DNA of 64,000 bases. Source: Buttiauxella sp. B2. Lineage in GTDB: Bacteria; Pseudomonadota; Gammaproteobacteria; Enterobacterales; Enterobacteriaceae. The notes under the pieces are model-generated. The model was not told the origin of the DNA, did no database searches, and worked only from the letters and a program-made list of their open reading frames with translations. Both the position numbers and the translations under genes were made by a program. The stretch covers positions 1-64,000 of the forward strand of contig NZ_VEXQ01000008.1 in NCBI RefSeq assembly GCF_006376615.1. The letters are read 5' to 3'. This document shows positions 42,626 to 51,551 of this stretch, piece after piece. Within the stretch, counting starts at the first letter, position 1. Each line of letters starts with the position of its first letter.

Positions 42626-45600
42626 ATGTACGGAGCCGTTAACGTCTGGCAAGAGACGATTGCTTTACCCACCTGGGCTACAGGTGCAGAAGACCCGAAC
42701 CCAATGTTTTTGGAAAATCGTGTTTATCAGGGTTCTTCCGGTGCCGTTTATCCATACGGCGTGATAGATACTCTCACCGGCAAGCGCGAGATGCGTGATT
42801 ACAAAGCGGTGTGGATTGAAAACGATTTTATCCGCGTGATGTTGCTCCCTGAATTGGGCGGACGTATCCATCGTGCGTATGACAAAGTGATGGAACGTGA
42901 TTTCGTGTACTACAACGAAGTCGTGAAACCGGCGCTGGTGGGTTTGGTCGGGCCGTGGATTTCCGGCGGTATAGAATTTAACTGGCCGCAGCACCATCGC
43001 CCGACCACCTTCATGCCGGTGGACGTGGCTTTCCAGAAACATGACAACGGTGCGCAAACCGTATGGCTTGGCGAAGTTGAACCGATGCGTGGCTTGCAGG
43101 TCATGACCGGATTCACGCTTTACCCGGAAAAAGCACTGATCGAAATCACCGGCAAAGTGTTCAACGGTAATGCGACACCACGCCACTTCTTGTGGTGGGC
43201 GAATCCGGCGGTGAAAGGTGGCGATGATCACCAAAGTGTATTCCCACCAGATGTCACAGCGGTATTCGACCATGGGAAACGTGACGTTTCTGCCTTCCCG
43301 ATTGCCCACGGAACCTACTACAAAGTCGACTACTCCGCAGGCGTCGATATCTCGCGTTACAAAAACATCCCGGTGCCAACATCGTATATGGCGGATAAAT
43401 CAGATTACGATTTTGTCGGCGCTTACCATCACGGCGAACAGGGCGGTTTACTGCACATTGCCGATCATCACGTTTCCCCAGGTAAGAAACAGTGGACGTG
43501 GGGAAACTGCGATTTCGGACTGGCGTGGGACCGCAATCTGACTGATGAAAACGGCCCATATATCGAACTAATGACCGGTGTGTTTACCGATAATCAGCCA
43601 GATTTCACCTGGATTGCACCCTACGAAGAGAAAGTCTTCGTACAGAACTTCCTTCCGTACAGCCAGCTTGGCACTTTGCAAAATGCCAACACTCAGGCGG
43701 CGATGAAACTGGAGCGTCACAACGGTGAATTGCACCTTGGCGTGTACGCCATCGCACCGCTTTCTGAAACCACACTTGAAATTCAAGCCGAAGGGAACAC
43801 GCTCTGGCAGAGACCGCTTTCATTGCAACCGGCGCAGGCGTGGCAGGAAACTCTCAACGAAAACTGGCCGCAGCGGCTGACGCTGAATCTGCGTGATGCT
43901 CAGGGCAATCTCATTCTCAGCTACTGCGAACATATTCCGGCTGATTTGCCCCTGCCGCAGCCTGCAAGCGTACCTGCTAAACCGCAGGAAATCGCGAATT
44001 GCGATGAGCTTTATTTTATCGGCCAGCATCTTGAGCAATACCTGCATGCCAGCCGCTCGGCCTTTGATTACTACCAGCGTGCGCTGGAATTAGATCCACA
44101 AGATTACCGCTGCAATGTGGCACTCGGCCGGCTTGAATTTAACCGTGGCAATTGGGTGTTAGCCGAACAGCATGCTGATGGCGCACTGAAACGGGCCCAT
44201 CGTCTGAATAAGAATCCGCAAAACGGCGATGCCAGCATGTTGCGCGGTGCGGCAAAAGAAAAGCAGGGCGAATTCGATGCTGCGTTTGATGATTACTTCA
44301 AAGCGAGCTGGAGCGGTAACTGCCGTGATGCTGCGTTCTACGCACTGGCGCGCCTGGCATTACGCAAAGGCGATGCAACTCAGGCGCTGGTATTTGTGAC
44401 TCAAAGCCTGAAATTCAACGCCAGCAATAACCTGGCGATGGGGCTAAAAGCGCTGGTTCTGCATCAAACAGGCTCGTCACAAAAGGCACTTACCTGGATT
44501 GCGCAACAGCTTGAGGAGTACCCACTGAGTTACGTTCTGCACTACGCCCGCTGGGCTATTACGCAAAACGAAACTGACCGAGCCGAACTGTTACGCGTCA
44601 CCGGACAGCGCGGTGTGAATGCCAGTGTGCTGGCGGGATGGCTGGTGAGTATCGGCTGTGAATCGGCGGCGAAAGAGATGCTGAACGTTCTGGATTCACA
44701 AGAAGCGATGCCGCTTTTATGGCGAGCGGCTCTGGAAACTAACCGCGTTCAGCAACAGGCTTTTGTACAACTGGCTCAGGAGAATTTTGCCCGTAAAGTA
44801 CGCTTCCCGAACACACTTGATGAAGTACAAATGCTGCAAAACCTACCTCTTGATGGTTTTGCTCAGTATCTGTTGGGCTGTTTCTGGTACAGCAAACGCC
44901 GTTATAACGAAGCGGTTGCGTGCTGGAAATTTACCGCAGGGCAGCTACCTGAGTTTGGTGCAGTGCAGCGCGTACTGGGGATCCATGCCTGGAACAAAAA
45001 ACATGATGTCCAGCTTGCAGAACAGTATCTGCAACGCGCGGTTGAACTTGAGCCGGACAACGCTCGCTTCCTGTTTGAACTCGATTTCCTGCAAAAGCTT
45101 AATGGTCGTTCCACCGTGCAGCGGCTGGCAAACCTTGCCGCACGCCGTGACGTAGTGCTTAAACGCGATGATCTCACTGCTGAATTATTGAGTTTGTGGA
45201 ACATTCACGGTGATACCGAGGCCGCGGCACAGGTGCTGGCGCAACGTAAATTCCATCCATGGGAAGGCGGCGAGGGCAAAGTCACCGGGCAGTATCTGAT
45301 TAACCTGCAACGCCGGGCGCTGGAATGCATTGCTGATAAACAGTTTGGTAAGGCGGAGGAGTTACTTCAGCAGGCACTGAGCTACCCGGAAAACCTCGGT
45401 GAAGGGCGCTTAGTCGGTCAGAGTGATAACGATATCTGGTATTTGCTCGGCTGGTGTGCTCAACAACAGCAACAGCCTGAACGTGCACAGCAGTATTTCG
45501 ATCGCGCACTGGAAGGTGGGTCCACGCTCGAAGCTGGACGTTACTACAACGACCAGCCCGTTGATTACCTGTTTTACCAGGCAATGGCGTTGGTGCGTAC

Positions 45601-45901
45601 AGGCGAAAAAGCGCAAGCACAGCAGCAATTTCGTCGCTTTATTACCTGGGCTGACGCGCACTTCAATCACCTGTCCGAACCTGATTTCTTTGCCGTCTCA
45701 TTGCCGGATTTGGTGGCGCTGGATGCCGATCGTCAATCAGCGCATCAACAGCATTGCCTGTTTGTCGCAGCTCTTGGGCATTTGGGACTTGAAGAATATC
45801 CCGAGTTTGAAGCAGCACTCAAAGCCTTACTTTCACAAAATCCTGCTCACGACAAAGCGCATCTGTTGCAACTGGCAATGCAGCGCGGCATCTTTGCCTG
45901 A
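42626..45901 (+). CDS. yphG: YphG: DUF5107 domain protein with tetratricopeptide repeats
   Basis: A 1091-residue protein. The N-terminal 400 residues are a DUF5107 domain; segments such as LLPELGGRIHRAYDK, GGIEFNWPQHHRP and SPGKKQWTWGN resemble those of galactose-mutarotase-like beta-sandwich enzymes, so carbohydrate binding or catalysis is likely. From about residue 475 onward the protein is helical with TPR-like repeats (ASRSAFDYYQRALELDPQDYRCNVALGRLEF; AEQYLQRAVELEPDNARFLFELD; AQQYFDRALEGG). No signal peptide is visible, so it is probably cytoplasmic. The ATG at 42626 follows a GGAG SD. It leads an operon with a sugar porter and an aldose epimerase. The substrate is unknown. Confidence 0.88.
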   Translation: MYGAVNVWQETIALPTWATGAEDPNPMFLENRVYQGSSGAVYPYGVIDTLTGKREMRDYKAVWIENDFIRVMLLPELGGRIHRAYDKVMERDFVYYNEVVKPALVGLVGPWISGGIEFNWPQHHRPTTFMPVDVAFQKHDNGAQTVWLGEVEPMRGLQVMTGFTLYPEKALIEITGKVFNGNATPRHFLWWANPAVKGGDDHQSVFPPDVTAVFDHGKRDVSAFPIAHGTYYKVDYSAGVDISRYKNIPVPTSYMADKSDYDFVGAYHHGEQGGLLHIADHHVSPGKKQWTWGNCDFGLAWDRNLTDENGPYIELMTGVFTDNQPDFTWIAPYEEKVFVQNFLPYSQLGTLQNANTQAAMKLERHNGELHLGVYAIAPLSETTLEIQAEGNTLWQRPLSLQPAQAWQETLNENWPQRLTLNLRDAQGNLILSYCEHIPADLPLPQPASVPAKPQEIANCDELYFIGQHLEQYLHASRSAFDYYQRALELDPQDYRCNVALGRLEFNRGNWVLAEQHADGALKRAHRLNKNPQNGDASMLRGAAKEKQGEFDAAFDDYFKASWSGNCRDAAFYALARLALRKGDATQALVFVTQSLKFNASNNLAMGLKALVLHQTGSSQKALTWIAQQLEEYPLSYVLHYARWAITQNETDRAELLRVTGQRGVNASVLAGWLVSIGCESAAKEMLNVLDSQEAMPLLWRAALETNRVQQQAFVQLAQENFARKVRFPNTLDEVQMLQNLPLDGFAQYLLGCFWYSKRRYNEAVACWKFTAGQLPEFGAVQRVLGIHAWNKKHDVQLAEQYLQRAVELEPDNARFLFELDFLQKLNGRSTVQRLANLAARRDVVLKRDDLTAELLSLWNIHGDTEAAAQVLAQRKFHPWEGGEGKVTGQYLINLQRRALECIADKQFGKAEELLQQALSYPENLGEGRLVGQSDNDIWYLLGWCAQQQQQPERAQQYFDRALEGGSTLEAGRYYNDQPVDYLFYQAMALVRTGEKAQAQQQFRRFITWADAHFNHLSEPDFFAVSLPDLVALDADRQSAHQQHCLFVAALGHLGLEEYPEFEAALKALLSQNPAHDKAHLLQLAMQRGIFA

Positions 45902-45989
45902 GCAGTGAAATAACAATAAACGGCGGGTGGTAAATTGAATTTTGCGCACCCGCCCCTCTGTATCTCTACAATACGAATGAGGAATTACA

Positions 45990-47429
45990 ATGAACACTGC
46001 GCAGACACAATTACGTATGGGGTATATCTGGACTATCTGTCTGGTGGCCGCCTGCGGAGGTTTGCTATTTGGTTATGACTGGGTAGTTATTGGCGGAGCG
46101 AAACCGTTCTATGAAGCCTATTTTTCGATTACCGATCCCGCCCAATCCGGTTGGGCGATGAGCTCAGCCCTGGTCGGCTGTATTTTTGGTGCGTTGATTT
46201 CCGGTTGGTGTGCGGACAAATTCGGGCGTAAAACACCGTTGATCATGTCAGCGATATTGTTTACTGCTTCCGCCTGGGGTACGGCGATGGCCAGCAATTT
46301 CGACATGTTTGTGGTTTATCGCATCGTGGGTGGCGTGGGGATTGGCCTTGCATCGGCGTTAAGCCCGATGTATATCGCGGAAGTTAGCCCTGCGGAAAAA
46401 CGCGGTAAGTTTGTTGCCATCAACCAGCTAACCATTGTGATTGGCGTGCTGGCGGCACAACTTATCAACCTGATGATTGCCGAACCGGTGGGGACTGCCG
46501 CTAGCATGCAGCAAATCACTGAAAGCTGGAACGGGCAGGTGGGTTGGCGCTGGATGTTTGGCGCGGAACTGGTTCCGGCTCTGGCGTTTTTAGTACTGAT
46601 GTTCTTTGTTCCGGAATCTCCACGCTGGCTGGCACGTGCTGGTAAAAATGAACGTGCTCACCAGATGTTAAAGCGCATTGGTAACCAGAAATATGCCGAT
46701 GACACGATGAATGACATTCTGCAAACGTTGAACAATGACACGCAAAAAGTGACCTGGAGTGCGTTGTGGCAACCGAAAGTTAAGCCGATCATTATCATTG
46801 GTATGGTGTTGGCGGTGTTCCAACAATGGTGCGGAATTAACGTGATTTTCAACTATGCGCAGGAGATTTTTGCCTCCGCCGGGTTTGATATCAACAGCAC
46901 GCTGAAATCCATTGTAGCCACTGGTTTGATCAACTTAATCTTCACGCTGGCAGCGCTGCCGCTGGTAGATAAAATTGGCCGTCGCAAACTGATGCTATTT
47001 GGTGCAGCAGGGTTGACCATCATTTATGCCTTAATCGGCGCGGCATACGGCCTGGGGATTATGGGGTTGCCGGTGTTAATCCTGGTTCTGGCGGCGATTG
47101 CTATTTATGCACTGACGCTGGCACCGGTTACCTGGGTTCTGCTTTCAGAGATTTTCCCTAACCGGGTGCGCGGTCTTGCCATGTCGATGGGGACTCTGGC
47201 GCTGTGGATTGCCTGCTTCTTGCTGACATATACGTTCCCATTGTTAAACGCAAGTCTGGGTGCTGCGGGTAGCTTCCTGCTTTACGGTGTGATTTGTGCG
47301 GCGGGCTTTGTGTACGTGCGTCGTTATGTTCCTGAAACCAAAGGCGTGAGTCTGGAAGCGCTGGAAAAACGCATGGCAGAGCAGCATGGTGCGGCTGCGA
47401 AAGCACGCGCAGAAAAAGTGGCGCACTAA
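45990..47429 (+). CDS. MFS sugar porter in the yph operon
   Basis: A 479-residue sugar:H+ symporter of the SP family (XylE/GalP-like), with twelve predicted membrane helices. Family motifs: GGLLFGYDWVVIGGA in helix 1, DKFGRKTP, the RIVGGVGIG and AEVSPAEKRG segments, PESPRWL, the sugar-binding QQWCGINVIFNYA, DKIGRRK, and PETKG near the end. An AGGA SD lies before the start, 88 bases after yphG; yphB follows after one base. In K-12 the same locus has an ABC sugar transporter (yphDEF) instead. The transported sugar cannot be read from sequence. Confidence 0.93.
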   Translation: MNTAQTQLRMGYIWTICLVAACGGLLFGYDWVVIGGAKPFYEAYFSITDPAQSGWAMSSALVGCIFGALISGWCADKFGRKTPLIMSAILFTASAWGTAMASNFDMFVVYRIVGGVGIGLASALSPMYIAEVSPAEKRGKFVAINQLTIVIGVLAAQLINLMIAEPVGTAASMQQITESWNGQVGWRWMFGAELVPALAFLVLMFFVPESPRWLARAGKNERAHQMLKRIGNQKYADDTMNDILQTLNNDTQKVTWSALWQPKVKPIIIIGMVLAVFQQWCGINVIFNYAQEIFASAGFDINSTLKSIVATGLINLIFTLAALPLVDKIGRRKLMLFGAAGLTIIYALIGAAYGLGIMGLPVLILVLAAIAIYALTLAPVTWVLLSEIFPNRVRGLAMSMGTLALWIACFLLTYTFPLLNASLGAAGSFLLYGVICAAGFVYVRRYVPETKGVSLEALEKRMAEQHGAAAKARAEKVAH

Positions 47430-47430
47430 A

Positions 47431-48273
47431 ATGCAAAGTTTGGTGCTCGAAAACAACCATCTGCGCTTAACCGTCGCCCCGCAAGGGGCGGCAGTTCTCA
47501 GCCTGGAATCATTAACTCATCAGCAACCGGTATTTAATGCGGGAGAAAAAGCGCAGTTCCCCATGTTACCGTTGGCAAACCGGGTCGCCGGAAATACTTT
47601 TCAACTGCACGGTGAAACCATCACATTGCCAAAAAGCCCTGTTGATGATCAGTTCTTTTTGCACGGCGACGGTTGGCTGAAAACCTGGAAGGTGGAAACG
47701 CACGATGCGCTACAGATTGTGCTCACGCTTAAAAGCCAGCATTGTTGTGGGTTTGATTATCAGGCGCGGCTGACATACCGGCTGGTAGAACAGTGTTTTA
47801 TCTCTGAACTGGAGCTGACTCACCTGGGAAGTAAACCGATGGTTTACGGGCTGGGTTTTCATCCCTTTTTCCATCTCACTCCTTCCACGCTCGTGCAATT
47901 TGGTGCGACAGGATTCTGGCCTGAAGGTGCTAGCCATTTACCAAAAGAGTGGAATGGTAAGTTAACGGCGCAAACGAATTTTATTCATGCGAAAGCACCG
48001 GATAATCAGTGGTTGAACGTCGGTTATTCCGGTTGGAATGGCGTGGCAATGATTGAAACTGACGAGATGCGGGTAGAACTTAGCTGCGACACACCGTATT
48101 TGATGGTGTTTCGTATGGCTAACGAGCCGTTCATTTGCCTTGAGCCACAAAGCCATCCTGTCAACGCTCATAATATGGCTGGGCAGCCGGGATTAGTTTT
48201 ACTGGGAGAAGGGGAGTCAACGCAGATGAAAATGGATATTAAAGTTAGCCAGGTTAACGATTTAGACTCGTAA
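47431..48273 (+). CDS. yphB: Aldose 1-epimerase family protein YphB
   Basis: A 280-residue galactose mutarotase-like protein. It shows the family pattern: LTVAPQGAAVLSLESLTHQQP at the N-terminus, LANRVAGNTFQLHG, a DDQFFLHGDGWLKTW segment with a candidate catalytic His, and GLGFHPFFHLTP. It probably interconverts sugar anomers taken in by the adjacent porter. The ATG at 47431 lies one base after the porter's stop (TAA-A-ATG), so translation is very likely coupled; a longer reading from 47386 lies in the porter gene. K-12 YphB is 290 residues. Confidence 0.9.
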   Translation: MQSLVLENNHLRLTVAPQGAAVLSLESLTHQQPVFNAGEKAQFPMLPLANRVAGNTFQLHGETITLPKSPVDDQFFLHGDGWLKTWKVETHDALQIVLTLKSQHCCGFDYQARLTYRLVEQCFISELELTHLGSKPMVYGLGFHPFFHLTPSTLVQFGATGFWPEGASHLPKEWNGKLTAQTNFIHAKAPDNQWLNVGYSGWNGVAMIETDEMRVELSCDTPYLMVFRMANEPFICLEPQSHPVNAHNMAGQPGLVLLGEGESTQMKMDIKVSQVNDLDS

Positions 48274-48338
48274 TTATTGTGTGTTATTAGTCTGTTAATG
48301 AAAGCTTGCAAGCCAGCCAACGCTCGGACACACTAACG

Positions 48339-48354
48339 CCTCCAAAACGGGAGG
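48339..48354 (+). promoter_or_regulatory. Hairpin that covers the hcaT ribosome binding site
   Basis: CCTCC (48339-48343) can pair with GGAGG (48350-48354), which is the SD of hcaT, ending 4 bases before its ATG. Such pairing would limit ribosome access. Confidence 0.4.
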
Positions 48355-48358
48355 GATC

Positions 48359-49510
48359 ATGGTTTTGCATTCAACGCGCTGGCTGGCGCTCAGTTATTTT
48401 ACCTACTTCTTTAGCTACGGGATTTTCCTACCTTTCTGGAGTGTCTGGCTTGCCGGAGTTGGTTTACCCCCTGAAACCATTGGGTTGTTGCTGGGTGCGG
48501 GGTTAATCGCTCGTTTCCTCGGTAGTTTGCTTCTGGCCCCTCGTGTTACTGACCCTTCCCGACTTGTCTTTGCTCTACGTTTGCTCACCCTATTCACTTT
48601 GCTTTTTGCTGTTGCTTTCTGGTTTGGACAAACCGCTACCTGGCTGTTGGTTGTGATGGTCGGTTTTAACTTGTTCTTCTCACCGTTGGTGCCGCTTACC
48701 GATGCGTTGGCTGGCACCTGGCAGCGACAAATTACGATGGACTACGGGCGTGTGCGCCTGTGGGGATCGCTGGCATTTGTGATTGGCTCCGCCATGACCG
48801 GCAAGCTGGTAAGCATGTTTAGTTACCAGGCGATTCTGGTGCTGTTAAGTATTGGTGTCACGTCGATGTTAATCGGCATGATGTTGCGTCCATCGGTGAT
48901 GCCACAGGGTGAGTCCCGACATAACGAAGGTGCGGGCTGGCCGGCGTGGAAGAAACTGGTACTCGGCTCCTGGCGCTTCCTTGCTTGCGTGACTTTATTA
49001 CAAGGCGCGCATGCAGCTTACTACGGATTCAGCGCCATTTACTGGCAGGGCGCAGGATATTCTGCTTCGGTTGTCGGGTATCTTTGGTCGCTGGGTGTCG
49101 TCGCAGAAATTGTGATTTTTGCTTTGAGCAACAAACTGTTCCGCAACTGGAGCGCGCGCGATTTGCTGCTGCTTTCTGGCGTGACGGGGATTTTGCGCTG
49201 GAGCTTGATGGCGTGGACTACCGACTTGCCGTGGTTAATTGCCGCGCAAATACTGCACTGCGGCAGTTTCACCGTTTGCCACCTCGCGGCGATGCGTTAT
49301 ATCTCTGCACGTGAAGGTAACGAAGTTATCCGTTTGCAGGCTGTCTATTCAGCGGTGGCGATGGGGGGCGGTATTGCCATTATGACCATGCTCTCCGGCT
49401 ACCTATACCAGCACATGCAAGGTGGGGTGTTCTGGATAATGGCTTTGGTTGCAGTTCCGGCATTGTTTATTCGACCACGACCGGTCGCTTATTGCACTAA
49501 CACTCAATAA
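48359..49510 (+). CDS. hcaT: MFS transporter HcaT (3-phenylpropionate permease)
   Basis: A 383-residue major facilitator with about twelve membrane segments, very close to E. coli HcaT (LALSYFTYFFSYGIFLPFWSVWL start; GAHAAYYGFSAIYWQGAGYSASVVGYLWSLGVVAEI). HcaT is annotated as a 3-phenylpropionate and cinnamate importer in K-12, where it neighbours the hca dioxygenase genes. None of those genes are here, so the true substrate may differ. The start follows a GGAGGG SD. The last 14 bases overlap the convergent csiE. Confidence 0.9.
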   Translation: MVLHSTRWLALSYFTYFFSYGIFLPFWSVWLAGVGLPPETIGLLLGAGLIARFLGSLLLAPRVTDPSRLVFALRLLTLFTLLFAVAFWFGQTATWLLVVMVGFNLFFSPLVPLTDALAGTWQRQITMDYGRVRLWGSLAFVIGSAMTGKLVSMFSYQAILVLLSIGVTSMLIGMMLRPSVMPQGESRHNEGAGWPAWKKLVLGSWRFLACVTLLQGAHAAYYGFSAIYWQGAGYSASVVGYLWSLGVVAEIVIFALSNKLFRNWSARDLLLLSGVTGILRWSLMAWTTDLPWLIAAQILHCGSFTVCHLAAMRYISAREGNEVIRLQAVYSAVAMGGGIAIMTMLSGYLYQHMQGGVFWIMALVAVPALFIRPRPVAYCTNTQ

Positions 49511-50777
49511 TTTTGCGAATTTGCTGCTGCTGGTGATCACCCAGCGGCAGCGTAACGTGAATTAGCGGCGGAGAGTAAAGCGGTAGCGTGGTGGAGTAGG
49601 GTGTTATCACCAATATTACTTCTTTCGGCGCTCCCTCTTTTTGATAGCTGTGAATAGTCAGATGCTTAATATTGAGCGGCAGTAGTGTGAGCTCTCGTAA
49701 CTGCTGTTCAATATTTTGCTCAAGTTCCATATTGTTGCCCGTGAGCAGCAAAACCTGCTTCTCGTGCAGGTCATTTTCCTGCATTAACCATGCGCCAAAG
49801 ATAACCGCTACCAGACCTACTTCTTCGTCAGAAAAACGCATCTCAAAATGGCTTTCAAATTCGCTGAATGCTTCGCGTGTGGTGCGCATCAGGCGTGGAT
49901 ACAGACGCGTGATTTCTTCCGGTAGGCTGTTATCTATTCCAATACCGAACTGGCAGCGGTCAAGTGCCTGGGCGAGATGAATATAGAGCTGGTCGCTAAG
50001 ACCTTGTTCGTCGCTAAAAGACATTCCCGCTTGTTCACGAAAACGGGCAATCATCCCGCAAATGGCTGACCGTAGGCGTAAATCCTGCGGATGATTATCA
50101 CGAATAGGGTCGGGCATACGCAGTAGCTGGAATAACAGTGCAAGGAATAACTGCTCATTTTCATTGGCCGATTGCATCACACGGCGCTTCCAGTGACGGG
50201 CAATCTCAAGCGCTGCCAGAAACTCCGGGCGCATTTGAGTCCAGGCGCGTTGCCGTTCAGTAAATTCTGGTGTAATTCCTGCGTGATGCTGATGCAAACA
50301 ATATTGCAAAAACAGCGTTAGAAACTGCACATCACGGCTATCAAACTGCCGCTGCAAACGACGAGCACAGAGGCTTATCAGCGCCTGTAAATTCTTCTCG
50401 TCATACAATGCGGTCAGGATCCCTTGTTGTTTAAGTTGAGTTTTAAGCGCTGGAGTAAAATGCTGCTGCACGAAGTGCGGGCAAAGACGCAATGCGCGGC
50501 GCAACCAGTGCAACAAGCACAGGCGACGATCCAGCGGCGTGCCCTCAATCCGGTAGCTGCCATCCTGTTGTGTGATAAGCCTCAGCCGGTGATAGCGCTG
50601 GATTTCATCGCCTGTGTCGGCTATATCTTGCAGGGCTTTGGTGTCATCGACCCCGTTGAGCCTGGCGAGGATCTCTGGAGTGACGGTTTGGCCCGGTAAG
50701 TAAAGCAACAAAAGCAGGTGGCAGCGACGCTGCGGACTGGAGAGTACAGATGGTGTGGGGGAGAGAAGTGTCATCAT
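49497..50777 (-). CDS. csiE: Stationary-phase inducible protein CsiE, PRD-containing
   Basis: A 426-residue protein similar to CsiE, which in E. coli is induced in stationary phase by sigma-S and cAMP-CRP. It has an N-terminal helix-turn-helix-like region and two PTS-regulation-type (PRD) helical domains of the BglG/LicT kind (DQLYIHLAQALDRCQFGIGID; EVGLVAVIFGAWLMQENDLHEKQVLLLTGNN). The histidine in IHLAQ could be a phosphorylation site. The regulatory target is unknown. Of several possible starts I chose the ATG at 50777, which matches the E. coli MM start; 50783 and a TTG at 50789 are alternatives. Confidence 0.88.
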   Translation of the reverse strand: MMTLLSPTPSVLSSPQRRCHLLLLLYLPGQTVTPEILARLNGVDDTKALQDIADTGDEIQRYHRLRLITQQDGSYRIEGTPLDRRLCLLHWLRRALRLCPHFVQQHFTPALKTQLKQQGILTALYDEKNLQALISLCARRLQRQFDSRDVQFLTLFLQYCLHQHHAGITPEFTERQRAWTQMRPEFLAALEIARHWKRRVMQSANENEQLFLALLFQLLRMPDPIRDNHPQDLRLRSAICGMIARFREQAGMSFSDEQGLSDQLYIHLAQALDRCQFGIGIDNSLPEEITRLYPRLMRTTREAFSEFESHFEMRFSDEEVGLVAVIFGAWLMQENDLHEKQVLLLTGNNMELEQNIEQQLRELTLLPLNIKHLTIHSYQKEGAPKEVILVITPYSTTLPLYSPPLIHVTLPLGDHQQQQIRKIIEC

Positions 50778-50903
50778 CCGCATAACCAAGTCAAAATTTA
50801 TTAATGCTAAGAATAGCTAAACCTTTTGTCGCAGAGCGCCACATTTGAGCTTTTTAATTACGGAATTTTGACTGGCTCACAGAATTTTAAGCTTAAGAGA
50901 ATA

Positions 50904-51551
50904 ATGAGCAGGATAATGTGTAACAGAATGATGTTTTTCGCCTTGGGAACCGCGCTTTTTAGCCCGATGGTTTTGGCGCATCCACACAGTTTCATTACCC
51001 TTGTGACGACGGTGATGGTTGAAAACGACCAACTGACTGGTCTGAAAATGCAGTGGACGATGGATGAAATTACTTCAGCAGATCTACTGTATGACGCAGG
51101 GAATGCCAAACCTGATTCGCCGGTCTGGAAGAAATTGGCGGCAGAAGTCATGGCCAATGTGCTGGGGCAACATTATTTCACTGAATTCTGGCATAACGGC
51201 GAAAAGGTGACGTTTAATAATTTGCCACCGGAGTACGGCCTTGCGCAGTCAGGGCATCAGGCCGTCTTGAGCTTTGTATTGCCGCTTGCGCATCCGCAGC
51301 CACTAAAAGGCCAAACGTACCAATTCGCGACATTCGACCCGACCTACTTTGTTGATATGAGTTATGACCACCCCGATGACGCTAAATTACCAAAAGCATT
51401 AGCGGAACAATGCAAGATCTCGATTAAAACCCCACAGCCGACAGAAGATATGCAGGCGTTCGCCTTATCACTGGATAAAGCTGATGCACCGCCTGAGGAC
51501 ATGGAACTGGGTAAACAATTTTCTCAACAGGTTACGTTGCAATGTCAGTAA
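50904..51551 (+). CDS. DUF1007 family periplasmic protein
   Basis: A protein of about 215 residues with a signal peptide ending PMVLA, after which the mature chain would begin HPHSFITL. An N-terminal HPH is typical of DUF1007 proteins as I know them and suggests metal binding. The remainder is beta-rich, with the conserved YDPTYF-like segment (ATFDPTYFVDMSYD). DUF1007 genes are usually paired with NicO-type nickel/cobalt transporters, as here, where the next gene starts 10 bases before this one ends. The start is uncertain: ATGs at 50904 and 50916 are possible, and an upstream one at 50826 lacks support. Role: probably metal delivery or sensing in the periplasm. Confidence 0.82.
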   Translation: MSRIMCNRMMFFALGTALFSPMVLAHPHSFITLVTTVMVENDQLTGLKMQWTMDEITSADLLYDAGNAKPDSPVWKKLAAEVMANVLGQHYFTEFWHNGEKVTFNNLPPEYGLAQSGHQAVLSFVLPLAHPQPLKGQTYQFATFDPTYFVDMSYDHPDDAKLPKALAEQCKISIKTPQPTEDMQAFALSLDKADAPPEDMELGKQFSQQVTLQCQ

